Of a stretch of 64,000 bases of DNA, positions 10,794 through 21,729 are shown one piece after another. Source of the DNA: Cepaea nemoralis (taxonomy: Eukaryota > Mollusca > Gastropoda > Stylommatophora > Helicidae); assembly GCA_014155875.1 (NCBI GenBank), contig JACEFZ010004174.1, positions 522,501 to 586,500 of the forward strand, read 5' to 3'. Made by a program: the position numbers and the translations under genes. The notes beneath the pieces are model-generated. The model saw only the letters and a program-made list of their open reading frames with translations, was not told the DNA's origin and did not search any database. Positions within the stretch are counted from its first letter, which is position 1. Each line of letters begins with the position of its first letter.

Positions 10794-10984
10794 GTAAATT
10801 AACAAAAATGAACAAGAAGACAGACATGCCACACTGTAAGACTCAAATAAATAGTGACACTCTTAAACAGGGAAATCGTTACAACAATCCTGGAACAGTT
10901 ATCGTATCTGATCGAATTTGCCTTGTAGAGATTAGAACAAGAATTGCCATGGGAAATGAAGGCTTCTGAAAGATGGAAAACATA

Positions 10985-11549
10985 TTCATCATCATCAAGT
11001 GCCCTGCCAGCAGGTGTAGACGTTCAAGGCTCTCCATAGATCTCGGTGTTTGGTGTTCTGTATCAACTCTGCTGATGGTATTCCTCCATGCCACCGTCTC
11101 AATCCATTTAGCATCATTTCTCTTAGTCTGCCTCTGCCTCTCTTCTTCGATATTTCCAGTTGTCACGATGTTCTCCAATGCCTCTCTTCTCATCCCATGA
11201 CCGAAGAAGCTGTTTGTCTCTTTCTTATTGTTGTATATAATGATCTTGTTTCATTAGCCTGTCTCAGGCAGTCGTTGTTAGTTACTCTGGCAGTCCAAGG
11301 AATTCTCAACATTCGTCTCAGGAACCACATCTCTGTTGCTTCTAATTTCTTTTTAGTTTGTTCATGTACATTCCAAGATTCACTGCCATACAGCAAAACT
11401 GGTTCTACATAGCATTTCAGCACTCTCTTTCTTACATTTAGTGACAGTGACTTATTGCATAAGATACTCTTCATTTTTGAAATACGGCTTTTGCATGCCC
11501 TATTCTGCTCTTAATCTCTGTTTTACATCTTCCATCTGATGTTATAAAT
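10985..11549 (-). mobile_element. Host RTE-type LINE, 3' part, interrupted by a younger LINE
   Basis: The minus strand reads ITSDGRCKTEIKSR, then NVRKRVLKCYVEPVLLYGSE, EMWFLRRMLRIPWTARVTNN and ENIVTTGNIE, the connection and C-terminal region of an RTE-type polymerase. A frameshift lies near 11190. The frame breaks off at 11549, exactly at a younger LINE, and its upstream part resumes at 12714. The subfamily differs from the inserted element (ENIVTTGNIE against ENLVTTGKIE). Confidence 0.85.
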
Positions 11550-12713
11550 CAATCAATCAATCATGTGCCATGCCGGAAAGCGTGGGCGGTCATGACTCGC
11601 CATTTCACTCGATCACCAGTGTCGTGGATCAGCTCAGTGTTCCTGTCTCGTCCATGCCATGTGGCCAAGCCATCCAGGTATTTTCCTCTCGGTCTTCCTC
11701 TTGGTCTGTTCCCCTCGATCTTGCCAGTTGTCACTAAGTTCTCCAACCCATTTCTTCTCATAACATGTCCAAAATATTTTGACTGTCTACGTCTAATTTC
11801 TCTAATCAGTCTACGATGTTCATTTGTCTCCTGTAGTACTTGGTCATTGGTTTTTCTGTCTGTCCATGGTATTCTTTGCATTTTCCTCAGAAACCACATT
11901 TCTGCAGCCATCAGATGCTTTTCAGCTTGACTGCTCATTGTCCAAGTTTCACATCCATACAAAAGAACAGGCTCTATGTATCCCCTCAACACTCTTTTTC
12001 TCGTTTCAATTGACATCTTTTTATTGGTCAGAATGTTTTTCATCTTGCTAAAGGCTACTTTCGCCATGGCGATTCTTGTTCTAATCTCTTCAAGGCATCT
12101 CCCATCAGATGTTATAACTGTTCCAAGATAATTGTACCGATTCACTTGTTGAAGAATATTTCCATTTACTCGTATATTACATTGTGGCACTTCTTCCTTC
12201 CTACTGACGACCATAACTTGAGTCTTTTTACAATTTAATTCTAACCCCAGTTGCTCACTGTGTACAACAACCGCATCTACTAATTGTTGCATATCCTGCG
12301 CATTGTCTGCAATTAATACTGTATCATCTGCATATCTAATGTTATTGATGTTTCGTCCTCCAATGCTGATTCCATTTATATCCTCTACATTTCTGAAAAT
12401 ATTTTCACTGTACAGGGAAAAAAGATCTGGAGACATCACACATCCCTGCCTAACACCTCTCTTAATTGGCTGATACTGTCCCACTTCATTATCAATCCTT
12501 ATTGCAGCTTGTTGTTTCCAATATATATTTTTTATAAGTCTAATGTCTTTCCCATCAATTTGTAGATCTGCAAGCATATCCACCATTCTGACATGTCTAA
12601 CTCTATTAAAAGCCTTTGTATAGTCAATAAAGCAAAGATGTATATCCTTGTTTACTTCTATAGCACGTTCAATAACTGTTCACAGCATATACACATCATT
12701 TACTGTACCCTGA
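11550..12713 (-). mobile_element. RTE-type LINE, 5' truncated, inserted with a 7-bp target duplication
   Basis: This is the best-preserved RTE-type copy in the window. The frame 11561-12586 (341 codons) carries VRQGCVMSP, YADDTVLIAD with the catalytic aspartates (about residues 85-88), RKRVLRGYIEPVLLYGCETW and the C-terminal GRPRGKYLDGLATWHGRD. The same frame continues upstream through FIDYTKAFNRVRHVR to an in-frame TGA near 12677. There is no endonuclease, so the copy is 5' truncated. The tail is (ATTG)n. TATAAAT flanks both ends (11543-11549 and 12714-12720). Confidence 0.9.
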
Positions 12714-13060
12714 TATAAATGCCCCTAGGTATTTAAAATTATCCACTTGGTTGAGCATTTTCCCTTCTGTTTCTATTTCACATTTTGGTGTCATCATTTA
12801 TCTTCGATATCACCATTGATACTGTTTTCTTGATATTCAAGGACAGTTCTTCCTTTGCACTCTCTGTTACTACAATGTCCAGCAATTGTAGGTCTGTTGA
12901 ATTATCTGCCACCAATACTGTGGCATGGAAAGCATATTCATCAACAAGCCTAAATACTGTCAATGTAAGTGAGAAAAGGTATTGATGTGCTATATACAAC
13001 CTATACGGTTGTATGTATGTGAGACATGGACAATTAGCAGACAAGCTTAGAAACATTTAG
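12714..13060 (-). mobile_element. Host RTE-type LINE, RT part upstream of the insertion
   Basis: The minus strand encodes HATVLVADNSTDLQLLDIV, a degenerate YADD block, then LSLNIKKTVSMVISKI and MLNQVDNFKYLGAFI, which joins in sense with TSDGRC on the far side of the inserted LINE. Beyond 12980 some plus-strand residues resemble a decayed LYGCETWTI block, so another old fragment may overlap. Confidence 0.8.
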
Positions 13061-13127
13061 TGCTAGTCGAAATTCTGATTTCTGTATAAAATGTAAAAAC
13101 TATTATAGACTGAGAGAAACGCGCGCG

Positions 13128-13130
<3 letters not shown>

Positions 13131-13216
<86 letters not shown>
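13131..13216. repeat. (GA)n microsatellite
   Basis: An uninterrupted GA tract of about 86 bp directly adjoins the 3' tail of the CR1/L2-type LINE. Confidence 0.95.
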
Positions 13217-13221
<5 letters not shown>

Positions 13222-13540
13222 CGAACGAACGAACGAACAAACTTTATTTTCAAAGGGTTAAGAATTGGGCACGCAGGCCCGTCTAACATTCTGCCCTTCT
13301 ATCACTCTCTTTCATACATTATTTCATTCACACATCATTCAAGGCTAACAAAGAACAGCAACAATATAAAAGATATGCATTATAAAGGCATGGGCAAAAT
13401 GCAAACATCAAAAATACACGACACAGTAATACTAGATAATGGTCTGACACTTGTTATTAGCCATGTGGAATATACTGGCCTACAAAAAGGGGATTGGCTG
13501 TTATACTAGGGTTTTGTTATTATTATTATTATCTCAATTA

Positions 13541-14980
13541 TTAAGGGGGAAGGTAATCCGTATTGAGATAGTGTTCGAATAATTTGCGATTATATGAATA
13601 GGGATTGGTGATGTCTTTGATTTCTTGTGGAAGATTGTTCCACAGCTGAGCTGCAGAGTACGTTAAGCTTGTTTTGTATAAGTCAATCCTAGGCTTCGGA
13701 ATGTGTAGTATATTTAAACGTTTACTGTGTCTAGCATTATATTTAAACAATGGCCAAAGGTAATTTGGGGCATTCCGATGCAGGATTTTGTGAATTAGTT
13801 TAGCTTTATTGAAAAGCAGGCGTTTGCGGAATGGTAGTAACTGAAGGCGTTTATACAGGCTAGGATTGTCAGATAAATGTTTGCTATAAATTAGACTCAT
13901 GGCCCGTTTCTGGAGTGAGTAAAGTCGCTTGGTGTTTGAATTAGAACAACCGTCCCAGATTGTAGAGCAGTAGTCAAAGTGTGTCTGTATATGAGAAGTA
14001 TAGAATAGCTTCCTTGTGTCCTCATCAAGGAAGTTTTTAATCTTGGCGAGTTGGTAGACTTTTTTCGCTGTTTGTTTAATAAGCGCTTGAACGTGGGAAT
14101 TAAAGGTTAGGTTTCTATCAATGATTAGGCCTAATGTTTTGTGCTCAATTACACTTTCTACTGGCATGTTATCGATGTGAAGTTGAAGTGGTGTGTGTGA
14201 GCTTAGAGTTTGAAGTCTTTGTCTAGTTGTTAATAACATTGCTTTTGTTTTAGTGATGTTAATTTGCATACGGTTTGAATAGCTCCACTTAACTACATTA
14301 TTTAATTCTTGTTGTAAAGACGACTCCAGTAAAATACAGTCTTCAGCGTTTGTGTACACCGTACAGTCATCTGCAAATAGATCGCAGGACGACGAAAGAT
14401 GCAAAGGTAGATCGTTAATATATATGGCAAATAATAGAGGGCCAAGAATAGAGCCTTGCGGTACTCCAATATTGAAGGTAGTGGTTTGAGACAGAGATTT
14501 ATTATGTGATACTACTTGCTTTCTGTTTGATAGAAAAGATGATATTAGAGTGACTACATTAAGGCCAATTTTCATTGTCTCGAGTTTTTTAATTAAAATA
14601 ACATGGTCTATCATATCAAATGCTTTCTTGAAATCAATAAACACAGTTCCACATAGACTGTTGTTGTTTATATTCTGGTGCCAATTTTCTATCATGTTTG
14701 TTAGGGCCGTATGGCAAGAATATTTTGGTCGAAATCCTGATTGGCTGTCAACAATAAGCTTGTTGCGAACTAAATACTGTAATGTTACTTTATGGATGTG
14801 TTTTTCTAGTGGCTTAGATAGTGATGATAGTAATGAAATGGGTCTGTAATTGTTCGGGAGACCATTGTCCAATGAACCAGATTTAAGAAGAGGGTACACT
14901 TTAGCGATTTTGAGAGCTGATGGAAAGTGGCCTTTGGTTAGACACTGATTATATACATAGGTTAGTGATGTACAGATCAC
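13541..14980 (-). pseudogene. LINE ORF2, reverse-transcriptase half
   Basis: This is the C-terminal half of the CR1/L2-type ORF2 protein, which would nick target DNA and copy the element's RNA in the nucleus. Visible RT blocks are NYRPISLLSSLSKPLEK (about residues 44-60), SGFRPKYSCHTAL (81), FIDFKKAFDMIDH (114, first catalytic Asp), GVPQGSILGPLLFAIYINDL (172) and LFADDCTVY (201, catalytic DD). A long C-terminal region follows with HFDYCSTIWDG and SLQKRAMSLI, as usual in this group. The apparent start is GTG inside the coding region, not a true start. The frame joins the endonuclease half after a single frameshift near 14985-15000, where RCAAPVICTSL is expected to continue from GLDGFSV. Apart from that shift the enzyme looks intact. 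Confidence 0.9.
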
Positions 14981-16362
14981 TGGCGCAGCACAACGGAGAA
15001 TCCATCTAACCCAGATGAGGTTGTGTTTGTTAGGTTACTGAGGTAAGCGAATACTTCAGTGATTGTCATTAGCGGTATGTCGGAAAGAATATCGCGGGAG
15101 CATCTATTCTCGCAAAACGATGACAATAAAGATAAGTTGCAAGGAGAATTAGGTATTGAAGCCTTCAACTGGTTTATGTCAGTTTGAAAAAAATTACTGA
15201 ATTGGTCGCATGTAATATGATTTGAAGGTAAAGAATTTCGGAAGTTATACTTGTTTGTCAAGGTGTTAATTGCTTTCCATATATCCTTACTATTTGTTTT
15301 ATCCATTACTAAGTTCTTAAAGTAAAGTTTCTTTTCCCGTCGTATGTTATATTGAACTTTGTTTCTAAGTGTACGGTATGCATCGAGATCCCGCTTTTTA
15401 TGTGCTTTATCTCTGTCTCTCATAATTTTAAGTATTTCCTGGGTGATCCAAGGTGGCTTGACGTGGTGTTTTACTCGAACTTCCTTGACTGGCACATGTC
15501 TATCAAAAACATCAATAAAGGTTTTCATCCAGAATTCCAGAGCATCATCCGGGTCAGGAAGCTGATAAACATTGTCTAGAGGTGAAATGAGCAAGTCCTG
15601 TAAAAATGTGCTTTGGTTGAAATTTTTGTAACTTCTATATTTTACACTTATGTGTTTATGTTTAGGAATTTTAATTCCTTTTTTAGACCACGTGCAGCAT
15701 ATTGGGTAGTGATCGCTCATTGCACAATTGGGTACGGTGCATTCTATGATGTTGTCTGAGCAAGTTACATAAATGTGATCTATGACTGTCGAAGATGACT
15801 TTGTTACTCTAGTAGCTTGTTGTACTATTTGTTGGAAATTGTATGATGCAATTATATTTCCCCATATTATGTTGGATTTGTTGGTGTCAATGTTAAAGTC
15901 TCCGAGTAGTATAATTTCCTTCCCAGAAGCGAAAACCACATCCATCATGGTAGTGAAGTTTTCGTACCAGACGTGTCCAGCACTGGGATTTCTATAAAGG
16001 TAGCCAGTTATCAGGGGTGTGCGGTTTTGAAGTTTTAGCTCTAACCAGATACATTCTATTTCGCAAGTTTCAAAGTCTAGCCTACGGTGAACATTTAGTA
16101 AATTAGAAACATAGGTTATTATGCCTGTCTCTTGTTTCCTACGGGGATCCCTTCTAAACACTTTGTACCCTTTAATAGAGATGTCCTCATCTGAAATTTT
16201 ATCATTAAGTCTACTTTCACTAAGGCCGAATAAATGAAAATTTTGATTAAGAATAGAAGATAACTCTGGTAGCTTGTTAAATAAGCTGCAAATGTTTAAG
16301 TGTCCAAGGCGTATTCCTGACTTATTGAGCCAGTGTTGCCACTTCACAAACATTTCATCCAT
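14977..16362 (-). pseudogene. LINE ORF2, APE-type endonuclease half
   Basis: This is the N-terminal half of ORF2. All APE-type endonuclease signatures are visible: LGHLNICS (Asn near 22), LSESRL (Glu near 49), GYLYRNPS (Tyr near 121), LLGDFNID (Asp 155, Asn 157), IDHIYV (Asp near 194) and SDHYP (Asp-His near 216). The RT entry block SSGLDGFS ends the frame, where a shift leads to a stop at 14977. The ATG at 16362 is plausible as the real start because LGHLNICS normally begins 15-25 residues in. Upstream, about 500 bp separate it from ORF1. It is classed as a pseudogene only because of the frameshift. Confidence 0.9.
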
Positions 16363-16865
16363 GAAGAAAGTGTAAATTAGTCAAAGTTAAGCAAAAATAC
16401 AAGATCATAAAAAAAATCACAATTACATTAACTTACAAAATATCAATAATACAAATGGATACGTAAATGACAATATTATAACGATATAACTAATTAGACC
16501 AACGAATATAATGCAAACAAGGAACAAAACGAATTAAAGAACATACAACAAATAATTAACTTGAAAAAACTACTTCACAAGCTAAGTACCAACTGTTATC
16601 CAAAAGAATCAATAAATGACTATACAAGTCAATGTCTCTGTTTAAAGCGGGGAGTGAAGACCCCCTCACTCAGAGTATTAAGGCGATAAAAAGTATTATA
16701 AAAGATATCTAAGTGTCAATCTCTGTGACTTCAATACGAGTCAATTTTTACAGCCACGTACAATCTAATACGTTGCTATATAAATCAATAACCAAGTATG
16801 CGCATAAACTTTCTAGGAGAGGCTCTTTCTTGTTCCGAGATCCGGTGTTGCTTTGTGCTCAATTG
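16363..16865. other. Inter-ORF spacer of the CR1/L2-type LINE
   Basis: A 503-bp AT-rich spacer between ORF1 and ORF2 with no frame of its own. Its length is unusual for this group, so part of it may be a later insertion. Confidence 0.55.
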
Positions 16866-18587
16866 CTAGTAAATACCAGGCTGTGTTGGTCCTTGGTACA
16901 GCGACATCATAAATGCCTGCCGAAGTGAAGCTGGGCTAAACCGTGTGAGGTATAACAACTCTGGGTTACAATGGAGTGGATACTGTTGATTTCTCACGGG
17001 TGTGTAACGACTTCCAACTACAGGCTCTGATGTGTGGCTAACAGGAGGCTGTGGTGGCACGTTGTTGTTACTACTGGATTGATCCTTGCTGTGAAGAAGA
17101 GGGAACGTATCTTCATAATTATCACCCTCCTGCGTGTAAGAAGGCGTATTGTACGGATTTGGTGTGATGGAAATGTTCCGTCTGGCTTGGATATCAGGTG
17201 TCGTAGTTATGAGTGGTCTGCTCTCCTCTGGCTTATTGGTACTTGATGTGGCGGCAGTATATCGTCTGGCTTGAGTTTGAGGTGGTGTAGCTAAAAGTGT
17301 CCTACGCGATACAGTATTGGATGTAGGTTGTGTACGTTCAGGGTACTTAAGATTTTTGGCGAGCAAGCTGGTGCCCAATGTAGACAAATGTACTTGATCT
17401 TTATAAAGTCGCTTTTTAGGTGCTCCTGACTGTGAAGTAAACACCGGTGTGTTGTTGATGAACTGTATGTTGTTGTGAGAACAAAACTTCTGCAATATGT
17501 TGTTATTTATGTCAGCTAGACGACGCTGGAATCCATAACTCGGTGATATGATGGAGGAGAAGAAAATGGACGAGTTAGGAAAAGTGTGACGTAATCCGTT
17601 CAAGAGCGCCAGCAGTTGAGATGTTGTGATTTGCTGGTTGTTCATGGTGTCATTGATACCAATATGGACGCTTGCCCTTTTTACATTAAGATTTACAGCC
17701 AACCTCCTAATCTTGTCTGTTAGCCGGTCAACACCAGCCCCAGGCAATGGAATTATGGACACAATGTCTTTGTCTGTAGTAGCCATCCGGTCGCTGTATA
17801 GACCTTTCATTAGAGAGTCGCCTATTATAATGTGTGTACAGTCGGGTCGTGCTGTCTGCACATGTTGGTTGTCAGTACGCCTTACTCGTTGTTTCTCCCA
17901 TTTAGCAGCAGTCTGTACATCCCCATGTGACTCTCCCTGTGTTTCCTGGAGGCGTGTGTTGTCTGTTGACAGTGCACTATAGCTCTGTACGTTTTCTGAC
18001 GAATTTTCTTGAAGCACTTCGAATCTGTTGCTTATCTTTACACCAATGGGATAGACTGCTTGTAGCGTTTTATCTTCCTCTGCACGATGAGGTTTTTCCG
18101 CGTCTTGTTTTTGGTGAAACTGGGCTTCAAGATTCTCCGAATTTGATACAGCTGCTTGGGATTTACACGCTTGTTCAGTTGAGTTGGTGGAGGACTCGTG
18201 CTGTAAAGTTTCTATTGTTTTTCTTAGCAACAGATTTTCCTCTCTCAGGAGCGTGATTTCTTCTTTGAGAGCAGTGTAGTCACTGCTGGTCTTGCTGTTA
18301 GCTGCAATGTTCGCAGTAACAGTAGCAGTGAGCGCCTTTAAGGATTGCTCTATTACCTCAATGCGCCTATGACAATCGCACGATTGTCCATTGATAGTTG
18401 GCTTGTTATCTAAGGCTGGTATTTCTTCTGCTACTCTTACGTTGGTCTCAACGTTGTTTTGGAGGTGCTCCATTGGATATTCAATGGCCAAGAGTACTGA
18501 TGGGGTAGGTGATCTCGTGTTGATGGTATTGTCCTGTTCATTCATTGTATGTGTTAGTTTAGAAACATTGTCTGCTGTGATGTCCAC
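16866..18587 (-). CDS. LINE ORF1 protein with coiled coil and SGNH esterase domain
   Basis: This is the RNA-binding/chaperone-type ORF1 of a CR1/L2-type LINE. A probable coiled coil at about 75-130 includes EEITLLREENLLLRKTIETL. An SGNH/GDSL hydrolase domain at about 250-412 has IIIGDSLMKG (Ser 258), GAGVDRL (283), VHIGINDT (Asn 312) and YKDQVHLS (Asp 397, His 400), so the catalytic set is complete. The C-terminal 150 residues are low-complexity, rich in Thr, Pro and Ser. ORF1 proteins with an esterase domain are known from CR1 and L2 elements. The first codon of this span is GTG and the frame stays open upstream to the GA tract; the first ATG is near 18545. No inactivating change is visible. 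Confidence 0.88.
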   Translation of the reverse strand: MDITADNVSKLTHTMNEQDNTINTRSPTPSVLLAIEYPMEHLQNNVETNVRVAEEIPALDNKPTINGQSCDCHRRIEVIEQSLKALTATVTANIAANSKTSSDYTALKEEITLLREENLLLRKTIETLQHESSTNSTEQACKSQAAVSNSENLEAQFHQKQDAEKPHRAEEDKTLQAVYPIGVKISNRFEVLQENSSENVQSYSALSTDNTRLQETQGESHGDVQTAAKWEKQRVRRTDNQHVQTARPDCTHIIIGDSLMKGLYSDRMATTDKDIVSIIPLPGAGVDRLTDKIRRLAVNLNVKRASVHIGINDTMNNQQITTSQLLALLNGLRHTFPNSSIFFSSIISPSYGFQRRLADINNNILQKFCSHNNIQFINNTPVFTSQSGAPKKRLYKDQVHLSTLGTSLLAKNLKYPERTQPTSNTVSRRTLLATPPQTQARRYTAATSSTNKPEESRPLITTTPDIQARRNISITPNPYNTPSYTQEGDNYEDTFPLLHSKDQSSSNNNVPPQPPVSHTSEPVVGSRYTPVRNQQYPLHCNPELLYLTRFSPASLRQAFMMSLYQGPTQPGIY

Positions 18588-18674
18588 AGCTGTAGTTGTG
18601 GGCTGTGTAGATTCTGAGTCTTCACTCGAGACGATGATATCTTGTGTCTTTGATATGTCTCTACTCCTGAATGT

Positions 18675-18708
18675 AAGAGAGAAAGAGAGAGAGACAGAGA
18701 GAGACAGA

Positions 18709-18710
<2 letters not shown>
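18675..18710. repeat. GA-rich microsatellite
   Basis: An imperfect GA tract with two ACAG interruptions, between the 5' end of the CR1/L2-type LINE and the tail of the next LINE. Confidence 0.85.
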
Positions 18711-18752
<42 letters not shown>

Positions 18753-19102
18753 TAGGAATCGACATCACAGCATTCGGGGCATTCCCATAAGTGCTCCGTC
18801 CCCATCCTCATCAGCCAGCGAAGAGTTCCAACACTAATAGTACCAGTAGCAATCTGATTATAAGTCCGTCTTGCCTTTCCTCTGAGCGTTGAGCGTCGGC
18901 CAGATCCCTTCGTCACACCTCGTTGTCTCATTCTTGCCAGACCATGGTAATCCATTTGCTACTCCGAGGTGTGCACGTGCTCCCACAAGGCCGCAACCAC
19001 GTCTGCCTTGTCATGTATCAATACTCCACCAAGTTCTGCAGAGATAGCCAATCTGTCCGCCTGTTCATTTCCCAGCACACCGGCATGCCCCGGAGAAAAG
19101 AT

Positions 19103-19104
<2 letters not shown>
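18711..19104 (-). mobile_element. I-like LINE 3' fragment with RNase H end and (ATTG/AATC)n tail
   Basis: The minus strand reads IFSPGHAGVLGNEQADRLA, the C-terminal RNase H signature (His and Asp of GHxG..N..AD), then HDKADVVAALWEHV, GKARRTYNQ and TLRWLMRMGTEHLWECPECC, followed by an AATC-repeat tail at 18711-18752. It is 5' truncated exactly where a GA tract begins. The HDKADVVAALWEHV block is the apparent ancestor of the satellite at 41.3-44.2 kb. Confidence 0.85.

Positions 19105-19197
<93 letters not shown>
19105..19197. repeat. (GA)n microsatellite
   Basis: About 93 bp of GA repeats with one AAAG interruption, abutting the truncated 5' end of an I-like LINE. Confidence 0.95.
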
Positions 19198-19200
<3 letters not shown>

Positions 19201-19372
19201 AAGAAACAAATGAAAACAGTAAATTGATTGATGTAATTAAATGTAAACAGTCAAGATCATTGGGGGACATTATGGGGAGAAATCTCTTTGTGACAACTGG
19301 CAATACTGATAAGAAAAGAGCAAGGGCAATGCAGAGATATACATATGTAGATGGCTTGGCCACATGGACATA
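19198..19372 (+). mobile_element. Decayed RTE-type LINE C-terminal fragment
   Basis: The plus frame reads KETNENSKLID, then FVTTGNTDKKRARAMQRY and VDGLATW, matching QETNEHRRLIRE, LVTTGKIEGNRPRGRPRGKY and LDGLATW of the copy at 11550-12713. Confidence 0.75.
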
Positions 19373-19472
19373 TGTTTACAAGAAAATACACCTGTTCTAC
19401 TACTGGTGATCATGTAGCCAATACCCCCAAATCTATCCGGGTGTACATAATGATGGTGATGCTGATTATTGA

Positions 19473-20540
19473 TCAACAATGTACAGAAAATGGTTCTACT
19501 TTCGTTCCACAGAGACAACAACGGATTTCCCCGCAGCATTGTTTTAGAACAAGCTTGAAATCTTTGTCCAGCATTATGTGTGTGATAAAATTACCGTAAG
19601 ACTGAAGTAAAGCAAAGGCTATGGCAATACTGAACAATCTGGCATCGTAAGCGCCGAGACTGTTGTCGGCGAATGCCAGGACGTTCGTGATCACCCATGG
19701 AGTCATAAGCACGAAGTAACACCCGAAGACAATGACAAACATTTTGACTTGCTTCCAGGTGGCTCGAATATTGGCTAGCATTGCTTCTAAGTCCTTTGTT
19801 TCCCCTTGGCTTTCCGTGGCTTTTAATTGTCTGATGCGGCGAGTTTGTCGTCTCGTAATCACTGCAATGTGTCCGTAGATAAACAATTGTGCAAAGCTTA
19901 GAACAAAATGGAAAATACTAAAAACCACGTTGATTTGAACTCTAATCCAGTTGGTTTGAAATCCACAAATATCGTGAAGAAGATTGGCGCTAGAGATGAG
20001 AGGAAGTACCCAAACTAGGACTACAGCTGCAGCAATAGTCTTGGTGGTCACTACACGATGGTGGAGAAACGGCCGGGCGATATACAACCAACGTTCAATG
20101 GACGTCATCAGATGGTTGAGGTGGTTGCAGATTAATGTGAAGCTCACGAAGAAGATAAACACGTGCTGCAGGTTTATGGCGTGTGCGTCTTCTGTCACCT
20201 CATGAAAGCCAAAGAAGATGTTGTTGATATTGGCAACGGTCGCCAGGCAAATATCACTTAGAGCCAGGGACACGGCGAACACATTTGAAACTGTGTACAA
20301 ACGTTTGTTACGGCACACTGTGATTGTTATTATCAGGTTTAGAATTACGGATATTAGTAACATCGATATGACTGACACATGTTGCCAAAGCTCGGGCTGT
20401 ATAATCTTATTTTTGGCAGCCCCACAGCAATAAGAAAATATGTACACCTCCGCGCAGAGATTTGATGCCAAAGACGAGTTGGACAATAATACCATTTTGA
20501 TTACAAATGTCCTTCTTATCTGGCTACTGCCTTCAAACAT
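19473..20540 (-). CDS. Intronless class A GPCR, probable chemosensory-type orphan receptor
   Basis: A 355-residue seven-transmembrane receptor in one exon. TM1 is near 55-78, TM2 86-110 (SLALSDICLA), TM3 126-148 ending in IERWLYIARPFLHHR (ERW in place of DRY, 149-151), TM4 167-186, TM5 205-229 ending IYGHIAVITRRQTRR, TM6 266-288 (VFGCYFVLMTPW) and TM7 303-322 (NFITH in place of NPxxY). The long N-terminus has an NSS glycosylation site, and the tail is Cys-rich (CCGEIRCCLC), suitable for palmitoylation. An alternative start is Met16. It shares signature blocks with the receptors at 44436 and 53413, so all are paralogs. Ligand and G protein are unknown. Single-exon expanded receptors of this kind are known as candidate chemoreceptors in gastropods; the role here is inferred. 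Confidence 0.85.
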   Translation of the reverse strand: MFEGSSQIRRTFVIKMVLLSNSSLASNLCAEVYIFSYCCGAAKNKIIQPELWQHVSVISMLLISVILNLIITITVCRNKRLYTVSNVFAVSLALSDICLATVANINNIFFGFHEVTEDAHAINLQHVFIFFVSFTLICNHLNHLMTSIERWLYIARPFLHHRVVTTKTIAAAVVLVWVLPLISSANLLHDICGFQTNWIRVQINVVFSIFHFVLSFAQLFIYGHIAVITRRQTRRIRQLKATESQGETKDLEAMLANIRATWKQVKMFVIVFGCYFVLMTPWVITNVLAFADNSLGAYDARLFSIAIAFALLQSYGNFITHIMLDKDFKLVLKQCCGEIRCCLCGTKVEPFSVHC

Positions 20541-20699
20541 TTGTCTCCAGTGATTTTAGCGTTGAGGATTGTTTTGGAATCATGACTTGTCTTCATTAGG
20601 TACGAGTTCAAGCCTGCTGTATTTCTATATTAACTGCGAAAGAATGTTAGAATGAGCCTGTATAGTACTGCATGATTCTATCTCCTTCCGTTGTCGTGA

Positions 20700-21170
20700 C
20701 AGTTAAAATTAGTTATTTCCGGGATCTCTGAAGTCTCATAATACGTTAAAGTGAATCCTTTCCACGATCCTTGTGGCCTCATATAACGTTAAAACTAGCT
20801 ATTTCTATAACCACTAAGGTCACATATAATGTTAACATTAGTTATTTTTGTCACATATAATGTTAACATTAGTTATCTTTACGATCCTTGGAGTCTCATC
20901 CAACGATAAAATTAATTATTTTCACTATCCTTGAATTCTCATATAACGTTAACATAAGTTATTTTCACGATACTCGATGTACCTAATAACGTAAGAATTA
21001 GTTATTCCGACGATACTTGAGTTCTCATATAACGTTAACATAAGTTATTTTCACGATACTCGATGTACCTAATAACGTAAGAATTAGTTATTCCGACGAT
21101 ACTTGAGTTCTCATATAACGTTAACATTAGATATTTTCGCGATCTTTATGGTATCATATAACTTCCATGT
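20700..21170. repeat. Degenerate 43-bp minisatellite with 86-bp higher-order unit
   Basis: ATATAACGTTAACATTAGTTATTTTCACGATCCTTGAG-like units of about 43 bp recur upstream of the GPCR. Between 20936 and 21108 an 86-bp dimer is repeated nearly exactly (TTCTCATATAACG at 20936, 21022 and 21108). Confidence 0.8.
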
Positions 21171-21494
21171 GTGAAATAACCTATCTCCACGGTTTCCTTG
21201 TAAAACTATGGTCATGTAATACATAATTTTGACAAGTTAACAATTACAGAGCATATCTATAGGTCACCTAAACAAAATGTTAATGAACATTATTTGCCAC
21301 AATCACTTATTCCCACCGCCGACACCAAATAACGGTTTTCTGGTCATCAAGTGTTAATAGTGATGGTGTGTTTTCAGGTAAGTAAATAACCAAAACAGAT
21401 GGCTTGTTGAGACTCAATTTTGCCACCATTAATGTGACTGTTTACGCACCGTCTTCATTGTTCTGTTGTTCTGTGGATCTTTATTTGCCGTTTT

Positions 21495-21640
21495 CATGTC
21501 TTCATCATTCTATTGTTGGATAGAGGTTTACGTGTCGTCTTGATCGTTCGTTGGATGTTCACTTGATGTCTTCATCGTTCGGTGGATGTTCACATGATGT
21601 CTTCATCGTTCGGTGGATGTTTACGTGTTGTCTTGTTCGG
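21495..21640. repeat. 31-bp minisatellite, about four units
   Basis: Units of the form TGTCTTCATCGTTCGGTGGA plus TGTTCACATGA recur, with the first units more divergent. Confidence 0.75.
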
Positions 21641-21729
21641 CCATTAACTCAGTAATACAGTGGAGACGTGATGTTCTATTTGAAAGAATACATTTCTACA
21701 TCAGTGTGTTATTAGTTATTTCAAATCCA

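Larger units (their letters stand above)
13217..18674 (-). mobile_element. Near-complete CR1/L2-type LINE (5.5 kb)
   Basis: On the minus strand the order is ORF1 (esterase), a 500-bp spacer, ORF2 (endonuclease then reverse transcriptase), a 3' untranslated region ending GAAAATAAAGTTTG, and a (GTTC)n tail. The only evident disruption of ORF2 is one frameshift near 14990. The 5' end runs into a GA tract while ORF1 is still open, so a few 5' bases are probably missing. GA tracts on both sides suggest insertion into a GA microsatellite. A short 3' copy is at 9838-9960. Confidence 0.9.

Noticed and set aside
13047..13289. Minus frame with poly(S-L)
   Set aside because: It is translation of the GA microsatellite and LINE 3' untranslated region.
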